A stretch of 64,000 nucleotides of DNA from Deinococcus sp. Leaf326 (GTDB taxonomy: Bacteria > Deinococcota > Deinococci > Deinococcales > Deinococcaceae), in the NCBI RefSeq assembly GCF_001424185.1, contig NZ_LMOM01000001.1:275256-339255 (forward strand), written 5' to 3'. The notes under the pieces were generated by a model. That model had not been told where the DNA came from. It saw only the letters and a list, made by a program, of their open reading frames with translations, and did not search any database. Position numbers and translations under genes: made by a program. Positions 34,991-46,035 of the stretch are shown piece by piece. Every line of letters starts with the position of its first letter. Position 1 is the stretch's first letter.

Positions 34991-35602
34991 ATGACCCCGC
35001 CCGACCTGCGCCTCGCCCGGCCCGACGACCGCGACGCCCTGTACCGCATCTGTCTACTGACGGCCGACAGCGGCGAGGACGGCACGGCGATGTACCGGGA
35101 CCCCGAACTGGTCGGGCACGTCTACGCCGGGCCGTACCTGGCCGGGCAGCCGGACCTGACCTTCGTGCTGGAGGACGCCGGAGGCGTGTGCGGCTACGTG
35201 CTGGGCGCGCAGGACACGCGGGCCTTCGGGGCGTGGGAGGAGCGGGAATGGTGGCCGGACCTGCGGCGGCGCTCTCCCGACCCGGCCGGAATTCCGGCCG
35301 CGCGGCGCAGCCCCGACGAGCGGCTCGCCTTCCTGATCCACCATCCGCCACAGATGCCAGCGGAGGTACTGGACCGCTATCCCTCGCACCTGCACATCGA
35401 CCTGCTACCGCGTGCCCAGGGCGGGGGCAATGGCCGACGGCTGCTGGAAAAGCTGTTTGCGGCGCTGCGGGAAGGCGGTTCGCCGGGCGTCCACCTGGGG
35501 GTGGGCATCAAGAACGTGCGCGCACAGGGGTTCTACCGGCACCTCGGCTTCACGGAGCTGCGCCGCGAGAACGGAGGCGCGCTGCTGGGGCTGCGGCTAT
35601 AG
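34991..35602 (+). CDS. GNAT-family N-acetyltransferase
   Basis: A 203-residue acetyltransferase-fold protein. The acetyl-CoA-binding motif A is in HIDLLPRAQGGGNGRRLLEKLFA (R/Q-x-x-G-x-G/A type), followed by GVHLGVGIKNVRAQGFYRHLGF, the motif B region with the conserved Tyr. A central segment of about 50 residues (100-150, ERLAFLIHHPPQM) is the substrate-side insert common in this subgroup. The acceptor is unknown. A CAGGGTGA element near the ATG may serve as ribosome site. Divergent from ruvA. Confidence 0.85.
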   Translation: MTPPDLRLARPDDRDALYRICLLTADSGEDGTAMYRDPELVGHVYAGPYLAGQPDLTFVLEDAGGVCGYVLGAQDTRAFGAWEEREWWPDLRRRSPDPAGIPAARRSPDERLAFLIHHPPQMPAEVLDRYPSHLHIDLLPRAQGGGNGRRLLEKLFAALREGGSPGVHLGVGIKNVRAQGFYRHLGFTELRRENGGALLGLRL

Positions 35603-35761
35603 CGGGGGCCAGGACCGCCAATGACCGACCCAGGGCGAAGAGGGCTGTTGTCGGCCGCCGGAGACGTCAGACACCTCCAGCCCTACCGGGAGGATTTTCC
35701 GTATTCTGGAGGGGTTGCCCGGCCTGCCTCCCATCAGGGTATGGCCGGGAAGGGAGCGCAC

Positions 35762-37810
<2,049 letters not shown>

Positions 37811-37840
37811 CGGCGCGCCGGCTACCGCCGAGGACGACTC

Positions 37841-37876
37841 AGGCCCCCTCCCCCGCCGGGTGGGGGCCTTTTCTTT
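37841..37876 (+). terminator. Rho-independent terminator after metG
   Basis: An 8-bp stem (37841-37848 with 37862-37869) is followed by TTTTCTTT. Confidence 0.85.
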
Positions 37877-37906
37877 CGGATGACCTCCACCCGGCAGGGC
37901 GCGCAC

Positions 37907-37912
37907 TACACT
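37907..37912 (+). promoter_or_regulatory. leaderless -10 box for rapZ
   Basis: TACACT, 6 bases before the ATG at 37919. Confidence 0.65.
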
Positions 37913-37918
37913 GCCCCC

Positions 37919-38761
<843 letters not shown>

Positions 38762-38786
38762 ACCGGCCCACCGGGCGGGCCGGGGC

Positions 38787-40157
38787 GTGAGCCTGTCGCC
38801 GCCCCCGGAACCGGCCCCGCACGAGGACCCGGCCCTGCCCTCGCGGCTGGACCGGGCCACCCAGCGTGGTCAGGCAGCGCAGCGCCGCGCCCGGATGTGG
38901 CTGGAACCGGGCATCGGGGTCAAGCGCTGGCTGGTGCTGTTCGCCGCCTGCACCCTGGTCGGCGCAGTGGGGTTCCTGCACTTCACCTGGACGGGGCCGC
39001 TGCACTTTTTCGCCACGCGCTGGATCCTGTACCTCAATAATTTCACCAGTCCGGAGATCATGCCGCTGTACGTGGTGGGCATCGCGGTGATGGCGCTCGC
39101 GCTGCTTGGGGCCTTCACCTCCATCGTCATGCTCAACCGCAGCATGTTGCGCGGCACCGGCACGGCGCCCGAGACGGCCGTGGACCTGCTCTACGAGCGC
39201 CGCACCCTCGCGCGCGGGGCGAAGGTGGTCGCGGTGGGCGGCGGCACCGGCCTATCGAATCTCCTGAGCGGCTTGAAGGTGCACACGCGCAACATCACGG
39301 CGGTGGTCACGGTGGCCGACGACGGCGGCTCGTCGGGCCGGCTGCGGCAGTCGCTGGACATGGTGGCGCCCGGCGACCTCACCGACTGCTACGCGGCGCT
39401 CTCAGATAGCCCGGTACTCGCGCGGCTGCTGCTGCACCGGTTCGGACGCGGCGAAGGCCTCGAGGGCCACACCTTCGGCAACCTGCTGCTCGCCACCCTC
39501 AGCGAGGAGCAGGGTGGACTGGGCACCGCCATGCAGGATATCCACGACGTGCTGCGGGTGCGCGGCGCGGTGTTTCCGGCGACCACCCAGCCCACTACAC
39601 TCGTCGCGCAGCTCGACGACGGGCGGGAGATCCGGGGCGAGAGCCAGTTCGCCTCTCTCGTGGACCCCTCGCGCATCCGCCGGGTCCAGCTTGACCCACC
39701 GGGCGTGCCCGCGCTGCCGCAGGTCCTCGAAGCCATCCGCGACGCCGAGCTCATCGTCCTGGGGCCGGGCAGCCTCTATACCAGCATCATTCCGGTCCTG
39801 CTGGTGCCGGAGATCTCACAGGCCATCCGCGATTCGGCCGCGCCCGTCCTGTACGTGGCCAGCCTGATGACCGAGCCCGGAGAGACCACCGGCCTGACGC
39901 TGGAGGGTCACGTTCACGCCGTGGTGGGGCACCTGGGCCGTATGCCCGACTGGGTGCTCATGAACAGCGCGCCCATCCCGGCCGACGTGCGCGAACGCTA
40001 CCGCGCCGAGGGGGCCGAGGTCCTGACCCTCGACGGGGCCAGCCGCGACCTGAAGGAGCGGGTCCGCTACGCCCCACTGCTTCAGCCGGGCGCGGCCCGC
40101 CACGACCCAGCCGCACTGGCGAGTGCCATCGTGGGCCTCACCATCCGGCAGCGTTAG
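38787..40157 (+). CDS. yvcK: YvcK/CofD-like gluconeogenesis factor with N-terminal membrane anchor
   Basis: A 456-residue protein. Residues 1-40 are polar. Two hydrophobic segments follow ([19 protein letters not shown] and [23 protein letters not shown]), so the protein is membrane-anchored, unlike Bacillus YvcK. The catalytic-type domain starts [18 protein letters not shown] with [13 protein letters not shown], then [12 protein letters not shown] and [16 protein letters not shown]. YvcK-type proteins bind UDP-sugars and affect cell wall synthesis and carbon use. CofD transferases are homologous but lack this arrangement. GTG 38787 is the first start after rapZ. Confidence 0.9.
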   Translation: MSLSPPPEPAPHEDPALPSRLDRATQRGQAAQRRARMWLEPGIGVKRWLVLFAACTLVGAVGFLHFTWTGPLHFFATRWILYLNNFTSPEIMPLYVVGIAVMALALLGAFTSIVMLNRSMLRGTGTAPETAVDLLYERRTLARGAKVVAVGGGTGLSNLLSGLKVHTRNITAVVTVADDGGSSGRLRQSLDMVAPGDLTDCYAALSDSPVLARLLLHRFGRGEGLEGHTFGNLLLATLSEEQGGLGTAMQDIHDVLRVRGAVFPATTQPTTLVAQLDDGREIRGESQFASLVDPSRIRRVQLDPPGVPALPQVLEAIRDAELIVLGPGSLYTSIIPVLLVPEISQAIRDSAAPVLYVASLMTEPGETTGLTLEGHVHAVVGHLGRMPDWVLMNSAPIPADVRERYRAEGAEVLTLDGASRDLKERVRYAPLLQPGAARHDPAALASAIVGLTIRQR

Positions 40158-40175
40158 GACGCGCGAGGCGGCGCC

Positions 40176-40607
40176 TCAGAACCAGCTCGCCGTGCAGGTG
40201 CCCAGACGGACGTCGTTGGAGACCAGGGTGCCCCGGAAGGTCTGGCCGCCGGGTTCGGGATCGGCCACGCGGCACTCGTAGTCGGTGCCGCCGTCGTTCC
40301 AATAGAACAGTAGGGCGCTGCCCGTGGTGTTCAGGGCCACGGCTGCCTTCGAATCTCCGCGTCCCTGCTCGGCGGCGTTCAGGTCCGCGAGGCCGAGGTT
40401 GCTATAGATCCCGGGGCGCGCGTTGACAACCTGCGGCAGCGCGATGGTCACACTCGACCCCAGCAGGCGGCCCATCCCTTCGACCCGCCAGGTCTGCCCG
40501 GCGGCCAGCGGCGCCGAGGGCGAGGGAGCCTGACCGGCACGCTCAAGCAGGGTGGGCGAGCAGGCCGCCAGAAGCAGGGGCAGAGCCAGGGGCAACAGCT
40601 TGTTCAT
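40176..40607 (-). CDS. small lipoprotein of unknown function
   Basis: A 143-residue predicted lipoprotein. The signal MNKLLPLALPLLLAACSPT has a clear lipobox (LAAC, Cys16). The mature part has two further cysteines (YECRVAD and GTCTASWF), likely a disulfide, and beta-like segments (QTWRVEGMGRLLGSSVTIAL, GSALLFYWNDGGTDYE). No family is recognised. The ATG is 6 bases after a TAGAGT box. It is convergent with yvcK, and the gap of 18 bases leaves no room for a terminator. Confidence 0.7.
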   Translation of the reverse strand: MNKLLPLALPLLLAACSPTLLERAGQAPSPSAPLAAGQTWRVEGMGRLLGSSVTIALPQVVNARPGIYSNLGLADLNAAEQGRGDSKAAVALNTTGSALLFYWNDGGTDYECRVADPEPGGQTFRGTLVSNDVRLGTCTASWF

Positions 40608-40613
40608 GGCCCG

Positions 40614-40619
40614 ACTCTA
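40614..40619 (-). promoter_or_regulatory. leaderless -10 box for the small lipoprotein gene
   Basis: TAGAGT, 6 bases before the ATG at 40607. Confidence 0.6.
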
Positions 40620-40687
40620 CGGGCTGGGGGCAGACCGGACATGACGGATTCTTAAGAAAAGGAGCGCACGCCGCCTCCCTGCAGGCT

Positions 40688-40693
40688 TATCCT
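40688..40693 (+). promoter_or_regulatory. leaderless -10 box for the holin-like gene
   Basis: TATCCT, 6 bases before the ATG at 40700. Confidence 0.6.
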
Positions 40694-40699
40694 GCGGGC

Positions 40700-41068
40700 A
40701 TGGGATTCGTCATTCGTCTGCTGGTCAGTGCGCTGGCACTGTACCTGCTGACCCAGGTCTACAGCGGCGTGTATTTCGTGCCGGGCAGCGGTGCGGGCTC
40801 GGTCGTCATCGCGGCTCTGGTCATGGGCGTGGTCAACGCGCTCATCCGTCCCGTGCTGCTGCTGCTCTCGCTGCCGGTCAACGTGCTCACGCTGGGCCTG
40901 TTCACCCTGATCGTCAACGGCGTGGTGCTGTGGCTCGTCGCGGCCCTCACGGCCCTGAACGTCGCGGGATTCGGCGCGGCTGTGATCGGCGCCCTCATCC
41001 TCACGCTCATCTCGTGGGTGCTGGACGCGGCGGTCGGCGCGCTGGGGCTGGACGGCCGCCGTGGCTGA
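40700..41068 (+). CDS. phage-holin-4 (YvlD-like) family membrane protein
   Basis: A 122-residue protein with four hydrophobic helices. The family motif between helices 2 and 3 is VVNALIRPVLLLLSLPVNVLTLGLFTLIVN, a strongly conserved pattern in this family. Despite the family name it is a chromosomal protein widespread in bacteria, with no phage genes nearby and no proof of lytic function. The panC start lies inside its last codons, giving an eight-base overlap, so it heads an operon with panC and the PilT-like gene. Confidence 0.85.
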   Translation: MGFVIRLLVSALALYLLTQVYSGVYFVPGSGAGSVVIAALVMGVVNALIRPVLLLLSLPVNVLTLGLFTLIVNGVVLWLVAALTALNVAGFGAAVIGALILTLISWVLDAAVGALGLDGRRG

Positions 41069-41978
41069 GGTCCTTACGCGGCCCGCGCCGCGCTGCCCCG
41101 AGCCGCTGCTGGTGGACACCCCCCAGGCGCTGCGCGCGGCCCTCGACGGGCGCGGGCGTGTGGGGCTGGTGCCCACCATGGGCTACCTGCACGAAGGCCA
41201 CGCCGCCCTGATCCGGCGCGCCCGCCAGACCACCGACCGTGTGGTGGTCAGCGTGTTCGTCAATCCCCTGCAGTTCGGCAAAAACGAGGACCTGGGGCGC
41301 TATCCCCGCGACCTGGAACGCGACCTGCGGGTGGCGGGTGAGGCCGGCGCGGACGTGGTCTTTCACCCGGAGCCGGACCTCATGTACCCGGCCGGTTTCG
41401 CCAGCACGGTGCAGGTCGCGGGCGTCAGCGAACCGCTCGACGGCGCGGCGCGGCCGGGCCACTTCGCGGGGGTGGCGACGGTGGTCCTCAAGCTCCTGAA
41501 CCTCGTGCAGCCCACACAGGCCTTTTTCGGCGAGAAGGACTGGCAGCAGCTGGCGGTCGTGCGGCGCATGGTCGCGGACCTCAATGTGCCTGCCGAAATC
41601 GTCGGGGTGCCCACCGTACGCGCCGACTCGGGCCTGGCTCTGAGCAGCCGCAACAGCTACCTCTCGCCCGAGCAGCAGGCCCAGGCCACGGCCCTGTCCG
41701 CCGCGCTGCGCGGAGTGCAGGAGGCCTACGCGGCCGGCGAGCGCGACGTGGCCGTGCTCAAACGGATCGGGTTGGACATCCTGGGCCGCGACTCCGCCGT
41801 GCAGCCCGAGTACCTGAGTGTGGTCGGGCCGGACCTGACCGAGCCCGCCGTGCTCAGCGCCCATCCCCTGAACCGGGTGCTGGTCGCGGCGCGGGTGGGC
41901 GGCGTGCGGCTCATCGACAATCTGCCCCTGCTGCCGGCCAGCGCCTCCGGCTTAGGCCGTGCGGATGCCCCTCTATGA
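41061..41978 (+). CDS. panC: pantoate--beta-alanine ligase (pantothenate synthetase)
   Basis: A 305-residue enzyme that joins pantoate and beta-alanine with ATP, in coenzyme A synthesis. It shows the nucleotidyl-transferase HIGH-like motif in PTMGYLHEGHAALIRRAR, the pantoate-binding VFVNPLQFGKNEDLGRYPR, FFGEKDWQQLAVVRRMV, and the KMSKS-like SSRNSYLS with LALSSRN. The start is GTG 41061 within the end of the holin-like gene. The 3' end overlaps the PilT-like gene by about 20 bases. The first 20 residues are extra relative to many PanC proteins. Confidence 0.94.
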   Translation: MAEVLTRPAPRCPEPLLVDTPQALRAALDGRGRVGLVPTMGYLHEGHAALIRRARQTTDRVVVSVFVNPLQFGKNEDLGRYPRDLERDLRVAGEAGADVVFHPEPDLMYPAGFASTVQVAGVSEPLDGAARPGHFAGVATVVLKLLNLVQPTQAFFGEKDWQQLAVVRRMVADLNVPAEIVGVPTVRADSGLALSSRNSYLSPEQQAQATALSAALRGVQEAYAAGERDVAVLKRIGLDILGRDSAVQPEYLSVVGPDLTEPAVLSAHPLNRVLVAARVGGVRLIDNLPLLPASASGLGRADAPL

Positions 41979-43032
41979 GCTGCTGCGCGAACTGCTGACC
42001 CGCCGGGTCTCGGACATCCATCTTCAGGGGGGCGCCCCTCCCCTGGGCCGAATAGAAGGCCAGCTTCATGTCTTCGGCACGCAGCCCCTGTCCCACGCCG
42101 ACGTGCTGGCGCTCGCCCAGTCGCTGCTGACCCCGGAGGAGTTCGGGTATTTCGAGGACCGCGGCCAGTACACCGCCGCCTGTCAGATCAAGGAACTGGG
42201 GCGTTTCCGCTGTCATGTCTTCCGGCAGTCGGGCGCGGTAACGCTGGCCCTGCGCACCATCGGCGCGACCGTGCCCAGCCTCGCCTCCCTGGGACTGCCG
42301 ACCGACCTGATGACCGGGCTGGCCCTCGCGCCGCGCGGCCTGCTGCTGTTCGCCGGCCCCGGCGACAGTGGACGCACCACGAGCGCTGCCAGCGTGGTGG
42401 ACCACCGCAACCGCCAGACCACCTCGCGTATCCTGACGGTCGAGGACCCGCCCGAGTACCTGTACGCGCCGGCGCGCAGCCTCGTCGCGCAGCGCGCGGT
42501 GGGGCACGACGTCCGCAGCGCTACGCAGGGACTCGCAGCCGCCCGCGTGCAGGACGCCGACCTTGTGTTCGTAGGCGAACTGCTCACGGCCGAGGAGGTG
42601 CGCGCCGCCCTGGAGGTCGCGCAGTCGGGGCGGCTGGTCGTGAGCACCTTTCTGGCGCGCGACAGCGGACATGCCCTAGCCCGGCTCGAACGGCTGTTCC
42701 CGCCCCACGAACGCGCCGACCTGCGCGCCGCCCTGGCCGAGACGCTGCTGGCCCTGGTCAGCCAGCGCCTGCTGCCGGGGCTGTTCGGCGGCGACCGCGT
42801 GCTGGCCCACGAGGTCCTGCCCGGCACCCCCGAGGTGCGCGCGGCGCTGGAGAGCGGCTCACCCGCGCGGGAACTGCGCGCCCTGCTCGCCGGCAGCCAG
42901 ACGGCCGTGCTGCACCCGCTGGAGGCCCACCTCGCCGCGCTCGTGCGCCAGCAGCGCGTCTCGCCCGAGTCGGCCCTCGCGGCGGCGAGCGACCCGGCCG
43001 ATCTGCGGGCGCGCCTGCCCGCGCTGGGCTGA
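41959..43032 (+). CDS. PilT-like ATPase with degenerate active site
   Basis: A 357-residue protein of the PilT/VirB11 secretion-ATPase family. The N-terminal domain is normal (RRVSDIHLQGGAPPLGRIEG). The ATPase part follows the PilT order but with eroded motifs. The Walker A position reads AGPGDSGRTTSAASV, without the GKS/T lysine (Arg instead). The Asp box is altered around RILTVEDPPEYLY (kept). Walker B reads DADLVFVGELLTAEEV (GE kept). The His box, normally ATLHTNTA, reads VVSTFLARDS. ATP hydrolysis is therefore doubtful. GTG 41959 or ATG 41965 may be the start; both overlap panC. No other pilus gene is adjacent. Confidence 0.8.
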   Translation: MRMPLYELLRELLTRRVSDIHLQGGAPPLGRIEGQLHVFGTQPLSHADVLALAQSLLTPEEFGYFEDRGQYTAACQIKELGRFRCHVFRQSGAVTLALRTIGATVPSLASLGLPTDLMTGLALAPRGLLLFAGPGDSGRTTSAASVVDHRNRQTTSRILTVEDPPEYLYAPARSLVAQRAVGHDVRSATQGLAAARVQDADLVFVGELLTAEEVRAALEVAQSGRLVVSTFLARDSGHALARLERLFPPHERADLRAALAETLLALVSQRLLPGLFGGDRVLAHEVLPGTPEVRAALESGSPARELRALLAGSQTAVLHPLEAHLAALVRQQRVSPESALAAASDPADLRARLPALG

Positions 43033-43066
43033 GCGAACGCGCCTGCGGGCGCGGCGCCCCAGACCC

Positions 43067-43072
43067 TATACT
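43067..43072 (+). promoter_or_regulatory. leaderless -10 box for greA
   Basis: TATACT, 8 bases before the ATG at 43081. Confidence 0.65.
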
Positions 43073-43080
43073 CTGGCGGC

Positions 43081-43551
43081 ATGACCAAGCAACGCATTCC
43101 CATGACCCAGCGCGGGCACGACAAGCTGACCGAGACGCTCCAGCATCTCAAGACGACCCGGCGCGAGCAGATCAGCGAGTACATGGGATCGGCCATCGCG
43201 GACGGTGACCTGCGGGAAAGCGCCGCCTACGACGAGGCCCGGATGCAGCAGAGCGAGAATGAGGGCCGGATCATCGAGATCGAGCATCAGCTCGAACGCG
43301 CCGTGATCGTCGCCGAGGACTCGACCGGAGCCATTGGCCTGGGCGCGAAGGTCACTCTGAAGGACGAGAAGGGCGCCGAACGCCGCTTCGAGCTCGTCGG
43401 TACATACGAGGTCGACGTGCTCAAGGGCAAGATCAGCGACGCCAGCCCCATCGGCGTGGCCCTGGCCGGCAAGCACGCGGGCGACGTCGTCGAGTTGCAG
43501 GGCCCCAAGGGCAAGACGGTGTTCACGGTCGTCAGCGTGGACTACGACTGA
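43081..43551 (+). CDS. greA: transcription elongation factor GreA
   Basis: A 156-residue factor that rescues backtracked RNA polymerase by stimulating transcript cleavage. It has an N-terminal coiled coil with the catalytic tip GDLRESAAYDEARMQQ, where Asp and Glu coordinate the active-site metal. The C-terminal FKBP-like domain contains VDVLKGKISDASPIGVALAGKHAGD. The tip acidic residues are kept, so it is GreA rather than an inhibitory Gfh1-type relative. It is leaderless and followed by a branched hairpin. Confidence 0.93.
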   Translation: MTKQRIPMTQRGHDKLTETLQHLKTTRREQISEYMGSAIADGDLRESAAYDEARMQQSENEGRIIEIEHQLERAVIVAEDSTGAIGLGAKVTLKDEKGAERRFELVGTYEVDVLKGKISDASPIGVALAGKHAGDVVELQGPKGKTVFTVVSVDYD

Positions 43552-43563
43552 AGCCGGCTCCGG

Positions 43564-43613
43564 AGAGGCCTGATTCCAGCTACCGGGCGGCGCCCGGTCC
43601 CGGTTCAGGCCTC
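43564..43613. terminator. branched hairpin after greA
   Basis: A 9-bp outer stem (43564-43572 with 43605-43613) encloses a perfect 7-bp stem with a 3-base loop (43582-43588 with 43592-43598). Confidence 0.6.
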
Positions 43614-43695
43614 CTCTACTGCGGGCCACGCCCTCACGGCGGGCCGTGAACATTCGCTCAGTGTGCGCTTCCCCACGTTCTTCGGCCCTCTCCGG

Positions 43696-43701
43696 TAGAC
43701 T
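43696..43701 (+). promoter_or_regulatory. probable -10 box of malQ
   Basis: TAGACT, 54 bases before the malQ ATG, without a clear -35. TGGAACCCATTCCA (43715-43728, a 5+4+5 palindrome) lies at the expected RNA start and could be an operator. It is nested in a GACTGG/CCAGTC inverted repeat (43712-43739). Confidence 0.4.
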
Positions 43702-43755
43702 CGGACCGACAGACTGGAACCCATTCCATTTTCCCAGTCGGATGGAGGACTTTAC

Positions 43756-45273
43756 ATGACGCTTCAACGCTCAAGCGGGGTGCTGCTGCACCCGACCAGC
43801 CTGCCCGGCCCCTACGGCATCGGGGAACTGGGGGCTCAGGCCCGGCATTTCGTGGACTGGCTCGCGCAGGCCGGACAGACCTACTGGCAGGTCATGCCCT
43901 TGGGGCCGACCGGCTACGGCGACAGCCCCTACCAAGCCTTCAGCGCCTTTGCGGGCAACCCCTACCTCATCGACCTCACGGCCCTCAAGGCCGAGGGACT
44001 GCTGCAGGAGAGCGACTTTGTCGCCATGCCCGACTTTCAGGCCGCCAAGGTCGATTTCGGGGTGCAGTACGTGTGGCGCAACCAGATGCTCGACCGGGCC
44101 TACGCCGCGTTCGCGTTCGGCGGCGCCCAGGACCTGCGCGCCGGCTTCGACGCCTTCCGGACCGAGGAAGCCGAGTGGCTCGACGACTACGCGCTATTCA
44201 TGGCCCTCAAGGACGCGCACGGCGGCCTGCCCTGGAACGCCTGGGAAGCGGGCACCCGCGACCGCGACCCCGAGGTCCTGGCGGCCTCGCGCGAGCGGCT
44301 GGCCGGCGCCGTCGAACGTGTGCAGTTCGTGCAGTTCCTGTTCTTCCGGCAGTGGAACGCGGTGCGCGCCTACGCCCGCGAACGCGGAGTACAGGTCATC
44401 GGGGACATTCCGATCTTCGTGGCGCTGGACAGCAGCGACGCCTGGGCCAACCGCGACCAGTTCTACTTCGACGACCAGGGCCAGCCCACCGTCGTGGCGG
44501 GCGTGCCGCCGGACTACTTCAGCGAGACCGGGCAGCTCTGGGGCAACCCGCTGTACGACTGGGACGCCATGCGGAGCAGCAACTACGCGTGGTGGGTCAA
44601 GCGGTTCCAGGGCAGCCTCAAGCTCTACGACATCATCCGGATCGACCATTTCCGGGGATTTGCGGCCTACTGGGAGATTCCCTTCCCGGCCGAGACCGCC
44701 ATCAACGGCCGTTGGGTGCCCGCGCCCGGCCACGAGATGTTTCAGGCCGTGCGTGACGCGCTGGGCACGCTGCCCATCATCGCCGAGGACCTGGGCGTCA
44801 TCACGCCGGACGTCGAGCAGCTGCGCGACGATTTCGACTTCCCCGGCATGGCAGTGCTCCAGTTCGCCTTCGGCGGCGGGGACTTCAGCGTGAACGACTT
44901 CCTGCCGCACAACCTGCGCGAAAATCAGGTCGTGTACACCGGCACGCACGACAACGACACCACACGCGGCTGGTGGGTGTCGGCCGACGACAGTGAGCGC
45001 CACAACTTCCGCATCTACACGAGCAGCGACCCCAATGAGCAGACCTTCACGGCGCAGCTCATGCGCATGGCCTTCGAGAGCCGGGCCAAGCTGGCCGTCG
45101 TGCCGCTTCAGGACGTGCTCAATCTGGGCACTGAGGCGCGCATGAACCTGCCGGGCACGACCGGCGACCACAACTGGACGTGGCGTTACGACCCGGCCAC
45201 CCTCCTGCCCAGCCTCGCCACGTCGCTGCGGACCCTGACGGAGAACACGGGCCGGCTCCAGCGCGGCGAATAA
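43756..45273 (+). CDS. malQ: 4-alpha-glucanotransferase (amylomaltase)
   Basis: A 505-residue GH77 enzyme that transfers glucan segments between maltodextrins and releases glucose. Family motifs: GDSPYQAFSAFAGNPYLIDL, IGDIPIFVALDSSDAWANRD, the nucleophile segment RIDHFRGFAAYW (Asp), the acid/base IIAEDLGVITPDVEQL (Glu), and the third acidic residue in YTGTHDNDTTRGW. The length is that of Thermus amylomaltase. A GGAGGA ribosome site is 8 bases from the ATG, so this is a leadered gene. It would process the sugars imported by the malEFG system at 21.7-25.9 kb. Confidence 0.95.
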   Translation: MTLQRSSGVLLHPTSLPGPYGIGELGAQARHFVDWLAQAGQTYWQVMPLGPTGYGDSPYQAFSAFAGNPYLIDLTALKAEGLLQESDFVAMPDFQAAKVDFGVQYVWRNQMLDRAYAAFAFGGAQDLRAGFDAFRTEEAEWLDDYALFMALKDAHGGLPWNAWEAGTRDRDPEVLAASRERLAGAVERVQFVQFLFFRQWNAVRAYARERGVQVIGDIPIFVALDSSDAWANRDQFYFDDQGQPTVVAGVPPDYFSETGQLWGNPLYDWDAMRSSNYAWWVKRFQGSLKLYDIIRIDHFRGFAAYWEIPFPAETAINGRWVPAPGHEMFQAVRDALGTLPIIAEDLGVITPDVEQLRDDFDFPGMAVLQFAFGGGDFSVNDFLPHNLRENQVVYTGTHDNDTTRGWWVSADDSERHNFRIYTSSDPNEQTFTAQLMRMAFESRAKLAVVPLQDVLNLGTEARMNLPGTTGDHNWTWRYDPATLLPSLATSLRTLTENTGRLQRGE

Positions 45274-45353
45274 CCTCCTCTTCCAGAGAAGGCCGTATCC
45301 ATGCCCCCTTCCGCCGACAGGCTGGTTGGGGGCGTTCTTGTCCACGCTGGGAG

Positions 45354-45395
45354 CGCCTGTGGCCTCCGCGCGCCTTTACCGAGAGGCCACAGGCG
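45354..45395. terminator. 13-bp perfect inverted repeat after malQ
   Basis: CGCCTGTGGCCTC (45354-45366) and its exact complement (45383-45395) are spaced by 16 bases. There is no T tract. It may act as a terminator or RNA-stability element of malQ. Confidence 0.5.
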
Positions 45396-45419
45396 TCCAG
45401 GCCGCCCCCCATAACCGAC

Positions 45420-45425
45420 TACCCT
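45420..45425 (+). promoter_or_regulatory. leaderless -10 box for the adenosyltransferase gene
   Basis: TACCCT, 6 bases before the ATG at 45432. Confidence 0.6.
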
Positions 45426-45431
45426 GTGCCC

Positions 45432-46004
45432 ATGAAGCTGTATACGAAGACGGGCGACGGCGGACAGACCGGACTGTACGGGGCCGACCGCGTGAGCAAG
45501 GGGCACCCCCGGGTCGAGACCTACGGCACGGTGGACGAACTCAACAGCGTGCTGGGTATGGCCCGGGCCGAGAACATGCGGCAGGAGGGGCCGGACACCG
45601 GCCTGGAGGCGGACCTCGAATACCTGCAGAACGCGCTGTTCGACCTGGGGGCCGACCTGGCTACCCGCGCGGGCGGCCCCTACGAGAGGCGGCTGAGTCG
45701 CCTGGACGCCGGCGACGTGACCCATCTCGAAACCCTGATCGACCGTTACCAGGAAGAGGCCCCGCCCTTTACCGGCTTCGTGCATCCGGGGGGCACGCCG
45801 GTCGCCGCCGCGCTCCAGCTCGCCCGCGCTGTGGCCCGCCGCGCCGAGCGGGATTTCGTTCGTCTGCTGGAGGTCGAGGAAGCCAACCCCCACGCCGGGG
45901 TGTACCTCAACCGTCTCTCGGACCTGCTGTTCATCATGGCCCGCGCCGCCAACGCCCGCAGCGGCATACATGAGGAAGCGTGGCTGGTCAAAGGACGGCG
46001 TTAG
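45432..46004 (+). CDS. PduO-type cob(I)alamin adenosyltransferase
   Basis: A 190-residue enzyme that transfers the adenosyl group of ATP to cob(I)alamin, giving coenzyme B12 for mutases and B12-dependent ribonucleotide reductase. The ATP-binding N-terminus is KLYTKTGDGGQTGLYGADRV, followed by ETYGTVDELNSVLGMAR. The C-terminal helix has NRLSDLLFIMARAAN, both typical of the PduO/MMAB family. The frame is open upstream, but ATG 45432 begins the domain and is 6 bases after a TACCCT box. No other cobalamin gene is in the window. Confidence 0.94.
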   Translation: MKLYTKTGDGGQTGLYGADRVSKGHPRVETYGTVDELNSVLGMARAENMRQEGPDTGLEADLEYLQNALFDLGADLATRAGGPYERRLSRLDAGDVTHLETLIDRYQEEAPPFTGFVHPGGTPVAAALQLARAVARRAERDFVRLLEVEEANPHAGVYLNRLSDLLFIMARAANARSGIHEEAWLVKGRR

Positions 46005-46035
46005 GAGGAAGGGCCACCCCTGAGCAGCCCGCCCC

